Notes: generated by a model from the letters alone, not told the origin. Numbered from the stretch's first letter, positions 1 to 7,897 are shown. The stretch: 35,899 nucleotides of DNA from Clostridia bacterium (GCA_017501255.1 JAFVXE010000015.1:1-35899); one strand, 5' to 3'. Program-made: numbers and translations.

Positions 1-6
1 ACAAAA

Positions 7-88
7 CGCCTTGTTCGGGAGGCAAGAGAAACGGAGCACAGCCAAGGTGCTCCCCGCACCGCGACGGTAGCGGACGACGTCAAATCCC
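7..88. repeat. Left copy of an 82-bp dispersed repeat
   Basis: This stretch recurs at 35740-35821 in the same orientation with one difference (A at 25, G at 35758). It contains a 7-bp hairpin, GGAGCAC (33-39) with GTGCTCC (47-53). Its last ten bases, GTCAAATCCC (79-88), reappear inverted at 209-218. No coding potential is evident and it does not resemble tRNA, rRNA or a CRISPR repeat. It may be part of a larger dispersed element, because short pieces such as GCAGCCAAC recur nearby at both ends of the window. Confidence 0.85.
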
Positions 89-361
89 CCGCCCTTTTGG
101 TAGGCGGGGTAAAGGGCACACGTGCTGCAGCCAACAAACAAAGAAACAGCCAACAGACGGCGGTAGGCCGTGGATTGTGCCCGCCCGCCGGACAAAAGGG
201 CAATCCAAGGGATTTGACCAAAGGGAGCGTGTCGCCGTTTTCTGCTTACTCTTTTTCAAAAGAGTAAGTGCGGGTGTGGGGGCGCACAGCCCCCACCCAC
301 TCCCTCGCAGCGGCCCTGCGAGATAACTCGCCCAGCCGCCGCTGCCAGCGGCACTACAGAA
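89..361. other. Non-coding region with two hairpins downstream of sigF
   Basis: No convincing gene is present. Two palindromes are visible: CTTACTCTTTT (245-255) with AAAAGAGTAAG (258-268), and GTGGGGGC (276-283) with GCCCCCAC (289-296). Both lie downstream of sigF on the minus strand and could stop its transcription, although neither has a clear U-run on that strand. Confidence 0.5.
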
Positions 362-898
362 TCACCCCTCCCGCAGCCTTCGCAGCCCCTCTGCTTCCCA
401 GCGGCACACCTGCCACTGGGGCTTCCCCAGCCGCTGCCCGGTTTCCCGCTGGGTCAGACCGCACAGGTACCGCAGGCCGATCACCTGCCCCAATGGGTCG
501 CCCAGCCGCCGGATGGCATCCCGCAGGAGGATGCGTTCCTCGAAACTCTGGGTGGCGGCGGGGAGAAACCCCTCCTGAAACGCCAGGGCCATCTGCGCCG
601 GTGATGGGGCATCCCCTTCGGACAGGGGCAGGGCAGCCACGGCGCAGATGGCTTTTTGCTCATACTGCGCCTGAAACCAGCGGCGGCTGTAGGCTTTCAG
701 TGCGCCCAGCACCACCGGCACCGCATAGGTGGAAAACTGGCAGCCCCGGGCGGGGTCGAAGCGTTCCTGCGCCATGCAGATGGCCGCCCGGGCTTCCTGT
801 ATCAATTCCTCTGCCGGGATGCCCCGCCCGAAAAAACGGCGGCTGCACATGACAGCCAGCCCCTCATGCTGCCATGACGAACACTCAGCCGATTTCAT
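362..898 (-). CDS. sigF: Short sporulation sigma factor, sigma-F type
   Basis: This is the third gene of a spoIIA operon and encodes a 178-residue sigma-70 family protein. In the family, sigma-F directs forespore gene expression after asymmetric division. Region 2 is clear: residues about 11-70 contain the QERFDPARGCQFSTYAVPVVLG block, very close to the KFD...FSTYAVPMIIG block of Bacillus sigma-F. Region 4 is clear at about 117-176 (LRYLCGLTQRETGQRLGKPQ, then QVCRWE). The usual length is about 250 residues. The N-terminus is trimmed and the roughly 100 residues normally carrying region 3 are replaced by about 40 residues without recognisable region 3 sequence. The ATG at 898 overlaps the end of spoIIAB by 14 bp, so translation is probably coupled. 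Order, overlap and partners make sigma-F the best call, but the sequence is divergent. Confidence 0.85.
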   Translation of the reverse strand: MKSAECSSWQHEGLAVMCSRRFFGRGIPAEELIQEARAAICMAQERFDPARGCQFSTYAVPVVLGALKAYSRRWFQAQYEQKAICAVAALPLSEGDAPSPAQMALAFQEGFLPAATQSFEERILLRDAIRRLGDPLGQVIGLRYLCGLTQRETGQRLGKPQWQVCRWEAEGLRRLREG

Positions 899-1349
899 CC
901 AGCATCCGTTCCCGGTGCAGGCCCGCTTCCCCTAAGATGTACTTGCGTAACGTAACCGTGGTACCCTCTCCGGGGACGCTGTCCACCTCCACCGCATCCA
1001 TGAAGGTTTGCATGACGCAAAAGCCCATGCCGCTGCGCTCTGCGCCATCGCCGGTGGAATAAAAGGGCTGCATGGCGGCTTCCACATCCCGGATGCCGCA
1101 GCCGTCATCGTGGATGGAAATGGTGAGCATTTTCCGCTCGCCGAAATCTGCCGTCATGGTTACCGTGCCGCCCTCTCCCCTGTAGCCGTGGATGATGGCG
1201 TTGGTCACCGCCTCGCTGACGGCGGTTTTGATATCCGCCATCTCCGGCAGGGTGGGGCACAGCTGCACCGCAAAGGCGGCGATCACCACCCGGGCAAAGG
1301 CTTCGTTCTGGGGCAGCGCATCAAAGCGCAGTTCCATGCGGTTTTCCAT
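885..1349 (-). CDS. spoIIAB: Anti-sigma-F factor / serine kinase SpoIIAB
   Basis: This 154-residue GHKL-fold protein binds and inhibits sigma-F and phosphorylates SpoIIAA. The N box is EAVTNAIIHGY, with Glu46 and Asn50 where the Bacillus protein has its catalytic Glu and Mg-binding Asn. The G1 box is HDDGCGI (80-86) and the G2 box is ERSGMGFCVM (104-113). Length is close to the family norm of about 146. The ATG at 1349 overlaps the spoIIAA stop by one base (TGATG), which implies translational coupling and matched amounts. The gene appears intact, which makes the shortened partner sigma-F more notable. Confidence 0.95.
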   Translation of the reverse strand: MENRMELRFDALPQNEAFARVVIAAFAVQLCPTLPEMADIKTAVSEAVTNAIIHGYRGEGGTVTMTADFGERKMLTISIHDDGCGIRDVEAAMQPFYSTGDGAERSGMGFCVMQTFMDAVEVDSVPGEGTTVTLRKYILGEAGLHRERMLDEIG

Positions 1350-1672
1350 CAGGCTCTCCCTCCCTTTCTGCCATCCGCAATGCCGATCACCCGATCCAGC
1401 CCCGACAGCCGGAACAGTTTTTCCACCGATGGCTGCATTCCTTTCACGCTGAGGCTGCCGCCCCGGGCCGCTAATTTGCGCAGCCTGCCCAGCAGCACCC
1501 CGATGCCTGATGAATCCATAAATGTGAGATTTTCCAGATCCAGCACCACGTGCACAATGCTTTCATCCAGCAGCAGATCATCCAGTTGCTGGCGTACCTG
1601 CGGCGCACTGCAATGATCCAGCTCGCCGCCGATCACCACCGTCACCGCCTCCTGATAAGGCCATACCGTCAT
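1349..1672 (-). CDS. spoIIAA: Anti-anti-sigma factor SpoIIAA
   Basis: This is a 107-residue STAS-domain protein. In the known pathway unphosphorylated SpoIIAA frees sigma-F from SpoIIAB, SpoIIAB inactivates it by serine phosphorylation, and SpoIIE reverses that. The signature MDSSGIGVLLGR is at 52-63; Ser55 corresponds to the phosphorylated Ser58 of Bacillus. The start is supported by GGAGGGAGGA about 10 bases upstream. An out-of-frame ATG lies within the ribosome binding region but does not lead into the STAS frame. It is the first gene of the spoIIA operon, directly behind a sigma-H-like promoter. Confidence 0.95.
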   Translation of the reverse strand: MTVWPYQEAVTVVIGGELDHCSAPQVRQQLDDLLLDESIVHVVLDLENLTFMDSSGIGVLLGRLRKLAARGGSLSVKGMQPSVEKLFRLSGLDRVIGIADGRKGGRA

Positions 1673-1702
1673 TGCGGTTCATCCTCCCTCCAAGGTGATA
1701 GG

Positions 1703-1737
1703 GACAGGTATTCGTGTACCTGTCATGGTTATCCTTT
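1703..1737 (-). promoter_or_regulatory. Sigma-H-type promoter of the spoIIA operon with an overlapping inverted repeat
   Basis: On the minus strand AAAGGATAA (1737-1729) matches the sigma-H -35 consensus RNAGGAWWW exactly. After 12 bases, CACGAATAC (1716-1708) carries the GAAT core of the -10 element. In Bacillus spoIIA is transcribed by sigma-H. A perfect inverted repeat, GACAGGTA (1703-1710) and TACCTGTC (1717-1724) with a 6-base spacer, covers the -10 element and could be an operator or a hairpin near the transcript start. Confidence 0.75.
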
Positions 1738-1834
1738 GCCGAAAGATGGGAGCTTATGCGGAGAGCGGCGGCTTTGATGGGACAGTTTTCGGGAGAGGGT
1801 GACAGGCTTCGGGAGAAAGCGGGCAAACAGGAGA

Positions 1835-1883
1835 AACCCCGACAGGATTCTCCAGGCGAGTAGGGGCGAATCCTGTCGGGGTT
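1835..1883 (-). terminator. Terminator after the first metallophosphoesterase gene
   Basis: A perfect 16-bp stem is formed by 1835-1850 and 1868-1883 with a 17-base loop. It lies 37 bases beyond the stop of the gene ending at 1920. On the minus strand it is followed by a moderately T-rich tract. It separates that gene from the spoIIA promoter. Confidence 0.75.
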
Positions 1884-1919
1884 CCTATCTATGATATCCA
1901 TGTGCAGGGTGCAGGGACA

Positions 1920-2897
1920 TTACATCCCTGCCGGGGTGTGGGGCAGCGCCTCCCAAAGCCCCGGGTGTTTCCACGCCCGGTAGGCCGCTTCCCAGGTGTC
2001 CACCGCATAGGGGCGGCGGGGGTCGCCGATGCTCTGGGCGTATTCCTCGGCAAAGCGCAGGAAGAAGGTCACGTGTTCCAGAGAGGTGGTCAGCTCCCGC
2101 TGGATGATGCGGGACCATACATTGGCCTCGGTGAACTGGGTGCTTTCCTCCACGGCACGGGCAGCGGCTTTCATATCAAAGGGAATGCGCAGGGATTGGG
2201 CGTTCCATGTGCCGTCGGGGCGAATCTCGATCAGCCCATAGGGTACGGTATTCCGCACACCGTCCAAAGGCAGACCGCAGCTGCCCGGATTCATCAGCAG
2301 CTTTTTGCCGTCCGGGCTGGTCAGCTGCCACTGGGTGTGGGTGTGCCCGAACAGATAGATGCCGTCCTCCAGACGATCCAGGGCAGCAAGGAAGGCCGGG
2401 TCAGCCATCAGGGCGGCGTTGGCCTCCTGCTGGAAGGACCGCCGGGCGGCAGGCCTTTGCTGATAGCACAGCGCTGTGCGGGCCGGGCCGATACACGCCC
2501 CTTCCCGGCCGCCCAGAAACACGCTGGAATCGTGGGCAAGGTGCAGTTTCACCCCATGGCAACAGAGCTCCTGCTGCCATGGCAGACTCAGCAGCTTCTG
2601 CCGGTTAGCGTCGCTGACGTGCCGGTAGGTCCAGTAGGAAATCTGCATCTGCCCGTCCGTCCAGTTGGTCTGATCCTTGCCCTGCAGGTTTTCCAGATAG
2701 TTTTCCTCATTGCCCCGGATCACCGTGGCGTTTTCCAGCGCAAAAATGCGGCGCAGGCATTCATCCGGCCAGGGGTTGCTCAGGCAATAATCCCCCAGCA
2801 AAAGAAAATGTTCTGCGCCCCGGCTGGCGGCATCCTGAAGTACAGCTTCCAGCGCAGGCAGATTGCCGTGTACATCCGATAGAACAGCGTAGATCAA
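1920..2897 (-). CDS. Metallophosphoesterase, YfcE/MJ0936-like, with C-terminal extension
   Basis: This calcineurin-like phosphoesterase of 325 residues starts directly with the metal-binding block (IYAVLSDVHGNLPAL), followed by GDYC, the GNEEN block in place of the usual GNHE, HLAHDS, GHTHTQW and NPGSCGLPLDG. These ligands build a two-metal centre that hydrolyses phosphomonoesters or diesters; the substrate is unknown. A TTG start at 2897 is chosen because AAGGAG (2910-2905) sits 7 bases upstream and the core fold begins there. The in-frame ATG at 3008 would add 37 residues running through the preceding gene's terminator. About 110 residues at the C-terminus lie beyond the catalytic fold and are unassigned. 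Its neighbour upstream on the same strand is another phosphoesterase. Confidence 0.85.
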   Translation of the reverse strand: MIYAVLSDVHGNLPALEAVLQDAASRGAEHFLLLGDYCLSNPWPDECLRRIFALENATVIRGNEENYLENLQGKDQTNWTDGQMQISYWTYRHVSDANRQKLLSLPWQQELCCHGVKLHLAHDSSVFLGGREGACIGPARTALCYQQRPAARRSFQQEANAALMADPAFLAALDRLEDGIYLFGHTHTQWQLTSPDGKKLLMNPGSCGLPLDGVRNTVPYGLIEIRPDGTWNAQSLRIPFDMKAAARAVEESTQFTEANVWSRIIQRELTTSLEHVTFFLRFAEEYAQSIGDPRRPYAVDTWEAAYRAWKHPGLWEALPHTPAGM

Positions 2898-2960
2898 TGG
2901 GCGGCTCCTTTCGTGAATGAAAAAATACGGGATAGAAAAAACATCCTTGTATAAGAAACG

Positions 2961-2987
2961 CTCCGGCGGGTCAAAACCCTGCCGGAG
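2961..2987 (-). terminator. Terminator after the membrane-anchored phosphoesterase gene
   Basis: CTCCGGC (2961-2967) pairs with GCCGGAG (2981-2987), extended by GGG/CCC around a bulged T. On the minus strand the next 40 bases are T-rich, including a run of six T. It lies between the two phosphoesterase genes and argues that they are separate transcription units. Confidence 0.65.
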
Positions 2988-3044
2988 ACGAATCGAAAAT
3001 GAGAACAACCCGGAGTTTGTTTCTGCGGCGCTTACCTGTTTTTC

Positions 3045-4127
3045 CTACTCTAACTTGGCGGTAAACTTCACCAGCGTCACCGCCGGAGGATTGAACACCC
3101 GGCCCGGCAGCAGCTGCTCCGTGGGTGCGCCCAGCCCCGGCGAAATATACTGGTTCAGACTGTTGATGCGCTGCATTCCCATCAAGCCTTCGTCATCCGG
3201 CAGCCAGCCCTTGGCCTCCGTATACAGGGCTTTGCCTCCCGGCAGCCGCCAGCCGCCGCCGCACAAATCGCCGCACAAAAGCAGGCTGATGTTCCGAAAG
3301 CTGAAAGGATGCACTTCCTCGGCCCATTGCAGGCTTTCCCGGATATAGTCCGTATCCAGCGGGGCGTGATTGACGGCGATCTGCAAATCGTCGTTGGTCA
3401 TCTCCCGCATGGTGATCACCATCCGCTCCATAATCTCGATGCGGTACACCAGCGCCCGGTAGGTGGCGCCGCCTACGGAATCATACTGCATTCCCTGGGC
3501 TTCCATATCCGCTTTCTGGTTGTAGAGGGTGTTGAGCATCCCCTCGGCATCCACATCGTAGAGGTATTGGGGGGTGAACCAGACCTTTTTCTTGCCCAGC
3601 TCCATCAGCATGGGCCGATCCAGATAGATGGCCCCTTCCTTTTCCGCTGCCAGCACCCATTTGGCCAGCACCTCCGGCGTGCCCCGGTTGGTGGTGAGCA
3701 CAGGGGTGGGATCCTCATCGCCGGCGATAAAGTAGATGGGCGCATCGGCGTTGATTTGTTTCAAAATGTGAATCAGCGACAGGAAGGGTTCGTACTCGCC
3801 GCTTTTGCCCACCATGTCCCCGGTGATGACCACGGCTTTGTAGCTTTTGCCGTTGAGCAGATCCTTCCACAGGTTGAAATCGCTGCCCAGCGGGGAAGCG
3901 TGCAGGTCAGAAATATGCAGAATGGTAAAGCCTTCGTAGGCATTGTCCAGCGACATCACATTTACTGATGCCGTCTCCAGCGTAATGCGGCGGTTGAAAC
4001 CGGCGTTGATCAGCACGCACACCGCCGCAATGGAGGCAATCAGCAGAAGGATGAGCACAAGGCAGCCCAATCCGGGGCCTTTCTTCTTTTTTTCCACGAA
4101 GATATACCCGTTATTGCGTCTGCCCAT
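3045..4127 (-). CDS. Membrane-anchored metallophosphoesterase, YkuE-like, divergent
   Basis: This 360-residue protein has a short basic N-terminus, one membrane segment (about residues 20-40, LGCLVLILLLIASIAAVCVL) and an external phosphoesterase domain. The start at 4127 has GGGGGTGA five bases upstream; an ATG at 4142 lacks such a site. Metal motifs HISDLHASPLG and ITGDMVG are present, but the GNHE block is AGDEDP and the usual GHTHGGQ block is CGDLCGGGW, so two metal-binding histidines appear to be missing. AVNHAPLD is kept. YkuE-type enzymes act on lipid A-like or cell-surface phosphate esters in some species; the substrate here is unknown. It may be an altered or inactive member. Confidence 0.75.
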   Translation of the reverse strand: MGRRNNGYIFVEKKKKGPGLGCLVLILLLIASIAAVCVLINAGFNRRITLETASVNVMSLDNAYEGFTILHISDLHASPLGSDFNLWKDLLNGKSYKAVVITGDMVGKSGEYEPFLSLIHILKQINADAPIYFIAGDEDPTPVLTTNRGTPEVLAKWVLAAEKEGAIYLDRPMLMELGKKKVWFTPQYLYDVDAEGMLNTLYNQKADMEAQGMQYDSVGGATYRALVYRIEIMERMVITMREMTNDDLQIAVNHAPLDTDYIRESLQWAEEVHPFSFRNISLLLCGDLCGGGWRLPGGKALYTEAKGWLPDDEGLMGMQRINSLNQYISPGLGAPTEQLLPGRVFNPPAVTLVKFTAKLE

Positions 4128-4155
4128 CACCGTCACCCCCATATCTTGTATTTTT

Positions 4156-4185
4156 ATCTTACGTTGGAAACCTGCCGCAAGTCAA
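4156..4185 (-). promoter_or_regulatory. Sigma-A promoter of the membrane phosphoesterase gene
   Basis: On the minus strand TTGACT (4185-4180) is followed after 18 bases by TAAGAT (4161-4156). This places transcription start about 20 bases ahead of the ATG at 4127. Confidence 0.6.
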
Positions 4186-4336
4186 CAGGGTAATTCTAAG
4201 CAAAGTATTACTCTTTTTCGTAGGAATTACGCCCTTTTGCTGATAGTTTGTCACATTCTGTTACAAAAGAGTGATAGTTGTAAAATCTGCCAATTTGTGA
4301 ATATGTGTAAAGGGTGGCGGTGTGTGGAAAAGAAGT

Positions 4337-4374
4337 AAAAAAAGAGGAACTGCTACGGGAAAGGCAACAGTTCC
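4337..4374 (-). terminator. Terminator of the HAD-GNAT-LRR operon
   Basis: On the minus strand GGAACTG (4374-4368) pairs with CAGTTCC (4352-4346) and is followed by TCTTTTTTT. It sits 54 bases past the LRR gene stop. This is a standard intrinsic terminator. Confidence 0.9.
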
Positions 4375-4427
4375 GATGATGTGGGGGGGTGGTTTCAGAT
4401 GTCAGGAAGCGCCCATTGTGCATGGTA

Positions 4428-6272
4428 TCAATCACAGACAACAACCCTGTCGTCGGCAAAGGTGCGGCTGACGTACTCCGCTGTGTTACTGCCCCGGGGA
4501 ACATACAGTTTCAGCTGGGGACAATTCGCAAAAGCGCTCCAAGCAATACTGCTGAGGCTTCGGGGCAGCATTGCCCGACGCAGGGAGATACAGCCGGCAA
4601 AGGCCCGGTTGTCCAGCATGGATATGCCCTCCGGCAGGATGATCTCCTCCAGTTCCGTGCAGCCTTCGAAAGCAGCCATCTCCAGCCCCCATACAGAGAC
4701 GGGCAGTGTAACGGAATGCAGAGCGGTGCATCCGGCGAAGGTGTTGCTGGAAATTTTCGGACACCCCTCCGGCACAGAAATGCTTTCCAGCGCAGTGCAT
4801 CCCTGAAAGGCACCAGTTCCCAGTTCGTGAAGGGTTGCTGGCAGCCGAATGCTGCACAGGGCCGTGCAGTTTGCGAATGCAGAATAGCCAATGGAGGTCA
4901 ACCCTTGCGGCAGAACGATCTCCTCCACATAGGGATTGTCCCGGAAAGCATCCATGCCGATGACCTGTACCTGTGCGGGCACCTGTACCCGTACTTCCCG
5001 CCGTGCCGCTGGATAATGAATCAGCCGCTTCTCATCCAAATCCAACAATGCGCCATCCACTACTGATAAACGTGGATTGCCCTCCGCCACCGTAATCTCT
5101 TCCAGCTGGAGGCAGCCGGAGAAGGGCATCCCGTTGACAGGCATCCCCTTGGCCCCGGGCGTGATCATACCCAGTGAGGCCGGCAGCTGTACCCGTTTCA
5201 GATTCCGGCAGCCGCTAAACGCATACTGGCGGATGGTGTGCAACCCCTCCGGCAACTGGATTTCCCGAAGGCTTGTACAACCCCGGAAGGCCTCGTAACC
5301 GATGCTTTCCAAGGGCAGTGGATCATCCGGCTTGTGGGAGGGGAACCATGCAGCCGTAAATGGCTGCCAATGGACCTGTTCAAGGCTTGTGCAGTCTGCA
5401 AAACAGGCGCTGGGAAGATGCGTCAAGCAAGGGGGCAGTGTAATCGTCTGCAAGCTTCCGCACCGCTCAAAGGCATAGTCTCCCAGATGGGTGAAAGCAG
5501 CCGTCATGGGCAGGCTGATACCAAGCAGCCGGGTGCAATCCTGAAAAGCCCATTTGCCAATGGAGGCAACGCCGGAAGGAACTCTCAGATAAGGCAGAAA
5601 GGAGCAGTTCAGGAAACAACCGTCACCTATGGTTTGCAGGCTCTGCGGCAAAGCCACATATTCCAGCTGGCTGCAGGAGGCGAAGGCGAAATTCCCCAGC
5701 GATTCCACCCCTTCTGGCAGCAGGATGCTGAGCAGATTCTCGCAATTGCTGAAGGCGCTTTGAGCGATGCCCGTGGTGCCTTCCCGCACGATAAACCACT
5801 CATCCGCTTTGCCCGCGGGATATCGGACAAGCTGTCGATTCTGCCGATGGTACAGCACGCCATCCACTGCTTCAAACACCGGATTTTCCGGCGAAACCTG
5901 AAAGGCTTGCAGATCGCTCAGCCAATTGCAGGCATCCGGATGGATGCTGACCAGCGTTTTGGGCAGCCCAAGAGAAACCAACGGTAAACCGATGATATCT
6001 GCCAGGTCGTCTTCTGTCATGGAGATATCCGCCTGATCCAGCGCATAGTCCTCCAACGCCACCAGCGGAACGCCTTGAATGGTCTGTGGCAGTTCCAGAT
6101 GCAGGCTTTCCCAACCATCATCATCCACACAGACGGTCAGGGGTATCTGGCATTGCGCCACCGGCGGCAGCTGGTCATCCTCTTCGTCCGGCGGGCACAG
6201 GAGCACTGCTCCGGTGGGCTGATGGGTGCGCTCATCCAGCATCAGGCGATAGATAATGGTGATCTGTGGCAT
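4428..6272 (-). CDS. BspA-type leucine-rich-repeat protein, apparently cytoplasmic
   Basis: The protein has 614 residues. After about 100 leading residues with an acidic stretch (PPDEEDDQ), it consists of many LRR_5 repeats of about 23 residues with the pattern IG..AF..C..L..I.LP, for example IGKWAFQDCTRLLGISLP. BspA-type repeats form solenoids used for binding; in oral and gut bacteria many are surface adhesins. Here there is no signal peptide, membrane segment or sorting signal, so an intracellular location is inferred. GGAGG lies 7 bases before the ATG. It is the last gene of a run with the GNAT and HAD genes (54-base gap, no terminator between). Its binding partner cannot be read from the sequence. 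Confidence 0.85.
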   Translation of the reverse strand: MPQITIIYRLMLDERTHQPTGAVLLCPPDEEDDQLPPVAQCQIPLTVCVDDDGWESLHLELPQTIQGVPLVALEDYALDQADISMTEDDLADIIGLPLVSLGLPKTLVSIHPDACNWLSDLQAFQVSPENPVFEAVDGVLYHRQNRQLVRYPAGKADEWFIVREGTTGIAQSAFSNCENLLSILLPEGVESLGNFAFASCSQLEYVALPQSLQTIGDGCFLNCSFLPYLRVPSGVASIGKWAFQDCTRLLGISLPMTAAFTHLGDYAFERCGSLQTITLPPCLTHLPSACFADCTSLEQVHWQPFTAAWFPSHKPDDPLPLESIGYEAFRGCTSLREIQLPEGLHTIRQYAFSGCRNLKRVQLPASLGMITPGAKGMPVNGMPFSGCLQLEEITVAEGNPRLSVVDGALLDLDEKRLIHYPAARREVRVQVPAQVQVIGMDAFRDNPYVEEIVLPQGLTSIGYSAFANCTALCSIRLPATLHELGTGAFQGCTALESISVPEGCPKISSNTFAGCTALHSVTLPVSVWGLEMAAFEGCTELEEIILPEGISMLDNRAFAGCISLRRAMLPRSLSSIAWSAFANCPQLKLYVPRGSNTAEYVSRTFADDRVVVCD

Positions 6273-6326
6273 ATGATACCTCCGATGGGAATGGGTGTTA
6301 TGGCATGGCAGTCAAATCCATCCCCC

Positions 6327-7274
6327 TCACCCCCGCACAATATTCTCATCCACCCGGCGCACAACACTGTGGGTGTACGATGCAAAATGCTTGCGCCAGA
6401 AGCCCCATGCCGTGGGGTTGAAGCTCTCGAAATCCACGCCCAGCCGGGTATAGCCCAGCTGCCCCATGGCCTCGATGGCTGTGTTCAGCAGGTTGGGATA
6501 CAGCCCCTGCCCCCGGTGCTCCGGCAGGCAGTAAGCCCCGTTCACGTGCCGGTAACCGTTCCCGGCGGCAACGCAGGTTTCGCCGGTGGCGGATACCTTC
6601 ACATAGGCGCATACCTGCCCCTGATGCTTTGCGGCGAACCACAGGGCTTCATCCTCGTGGGCGGTGGCCAGAAATTCCTCCCGGGTGGGCGGCGTGCGGC
6701 GCATGAAAAAGGGGCTCTGGCAGTAATGTTCGTACAGGGCCCATTCCAGCGGATACACCTGCTCCACCTCATCGGGGGTGAGCTGTAGCAGCTCGTAGCC
6801 TTCGCAGGGGTTCACCGGAATGGCCGTCATGGGGCGGATGCCATCCACGCAGCGCAGACCAAAGCCATACTGGAAAAACTGCCGTTGCAGGGCTTCATCG
6901 TGGGCGTACAGGCACAGGGCGTGGGATACGGCCCCGACCTTCACCCACTTTTCCGCAGCAGCCTGATACATGGCAGCATAGATGCGCTCCCGCCTTTCCG
7001 GAATGGCCCCGTGAGCGCCCATGGGTGCAAACACGCCCCGGGTCTCCGTGGACCTGAAGGCATGGTCAAAAGGCTCACAGCAGCACAGGAAGCCCACCAT
7101 CTCCTCCCCTTCAAAGGCAGCCACACCCAGCGCGTTTGCCACAAAAGCCTCCAACGAAAGAAGCTGGTTCACCGGCGGCAGCGCCGGTACCAACAGCCGC
7201 TCCCGTTCATAGTCCGCAAGGGCAAGGCTTTGGGCTGCCGGGATATGTTTTTCTTCAAAAGGAAGAATCCTCAC
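6327..7274 (-). CDS. GNAT acetyltransferase, two-domain
   Basis: This 315-residue protein appears to carry two GNAT-fold halves. The N-terminal half starts MRILPFEEKHIPAAQSLA and includes GVAAFEGEEMVGFLCCC. The C-terminal half has the acetyl-CoA loop YCLPEHRGQGLYPNLLNTAI followed by GVDFESFNPTAWGFWRKHF. The start is GTG at 7274, with GGAGG seven bases upstream, and it overlaps the HAD gene stop by 4 bases (GTGA), so the two are translationally coupled. The acetyl acceptor is unknown. Pairing with a small-molecule phosphatase suggests metabolite modification or detoxification, but that is inference. Confidence 0.85.
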   Translation of the reverse strand: MRILPFEEKHIPAAQSLALADYERERLLVPALPPVNQLLSLEAFVANALGVAAFEGEEMVGFLCCCEPFDHAFRSTETRGVFAPMGAHGAIPERRERIYAAMYQAAAEKWVKVGAVSHALCLYAHDEALQRQFFQYGFGLRCVDGIRPMTAIPVNPCEGYELLQLTPDEVEQVYPLEWALYEHYCQSPFFMRRTPPTREEFLATAHEDEALWFAAKHQGQVCAYVKVSATGETCVAAGNGYRHVNGAYCLPEHRGQGLYPNLLNTAIEAMGQLGYTRLGVDFESFNPTAWGFWRKHFASYTHSVVRRVDENIVRG

Positions 7275-7897
7275 TTCTTCGCCTCCAACGGAATGCGCAC
7301 GCCCATGGCATGGGCCTTCTTTCGCAAATCATCCGCATCATGGAAAACGATGCCCTGCCATCCGGCGGTAACAGCGCCTTCGATGTTCAGGGGGAAATCG
7401 TCGATAAACAGGCATTCCCGGGGTTCCAGCTCAAACACCTGGCAGAACTTGCGGTAAATACTCTGATCCGGCTTCACCAGCTGATAGTCGGCGGAAACAA
7501 ATTCCCCGTCGAAATATTCATGGCCGGGGATGCCGGTCCAGTACTGGTGCAGGCGGCGGCTGGCGTTGGACAGCAGATAGATGCCATAGCCCGCCCGGCG
7601 GCAGTCCCGCACAAAGTCCGCCATGCCGGGGATGGGCAGAATGGGCCGTTCCCAGCGCAGGATCAACTCTTCCAGCACCGGATGCAGCCGCTGGGGCAGC
7701 CGGGGTTCAATCAGCCGGAGCGCTTCCGCTTCCGTCAGCGTGCCACGATCCATCTGCACCCATTCCAGCGAACGGAACAGCTCCTTCTGCAACAGCCGGA
7801 TATCCGCTTCATCCTCTACGCCTGCCCGCTGGATGAACAGCAGGGGATCAAACCGCAGCAGTACATTGCCCATGTCAAAAACGATATTACGGATCAC
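7271..7897 (-). CDS. HAD-superfamily phosphatase, YihX-like
   Basis: The protein has 208 residues with the four HAD motifs: IVFDMGNVLLRFDP (nucleophile Asp8), LLSNAS, VKPDQSIY and FIDDFPLN. The DxGNV form of motif I is typical of the YihX / epoxide-hydrolase-like branch, where YihX is a glucose-1-phosphate phosphatase. A GTG start at 7897 is preferred because AAGGTGA lies five bases upstream. The in-frame ATG at 7960 lies inside the promoter -10 box and so cannot be translated from this promoter. It is first in the HAD-GNAT-LRR operon. The substrate is not known. Confidence 0.85.
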   Translation of the reverse strand: MIRNIVFDMGNVLLRFDPLLFIQRAGVEDEADIRLLQKELFRSLEWVQMDRGTLTEAEALRLIEPRLPQRLHPVLEELILRWERPILPIPGMADFVRDCRRAGYGIYLLSNASRRLHQYWTGIPGHEYFDGEFVSADYQLVKPDQSIYRKFCQVFELEPRECLFIDDFPLNIEGAVTAGWQGIVFHDADDLRKKAHAMGVRIPLEAKK

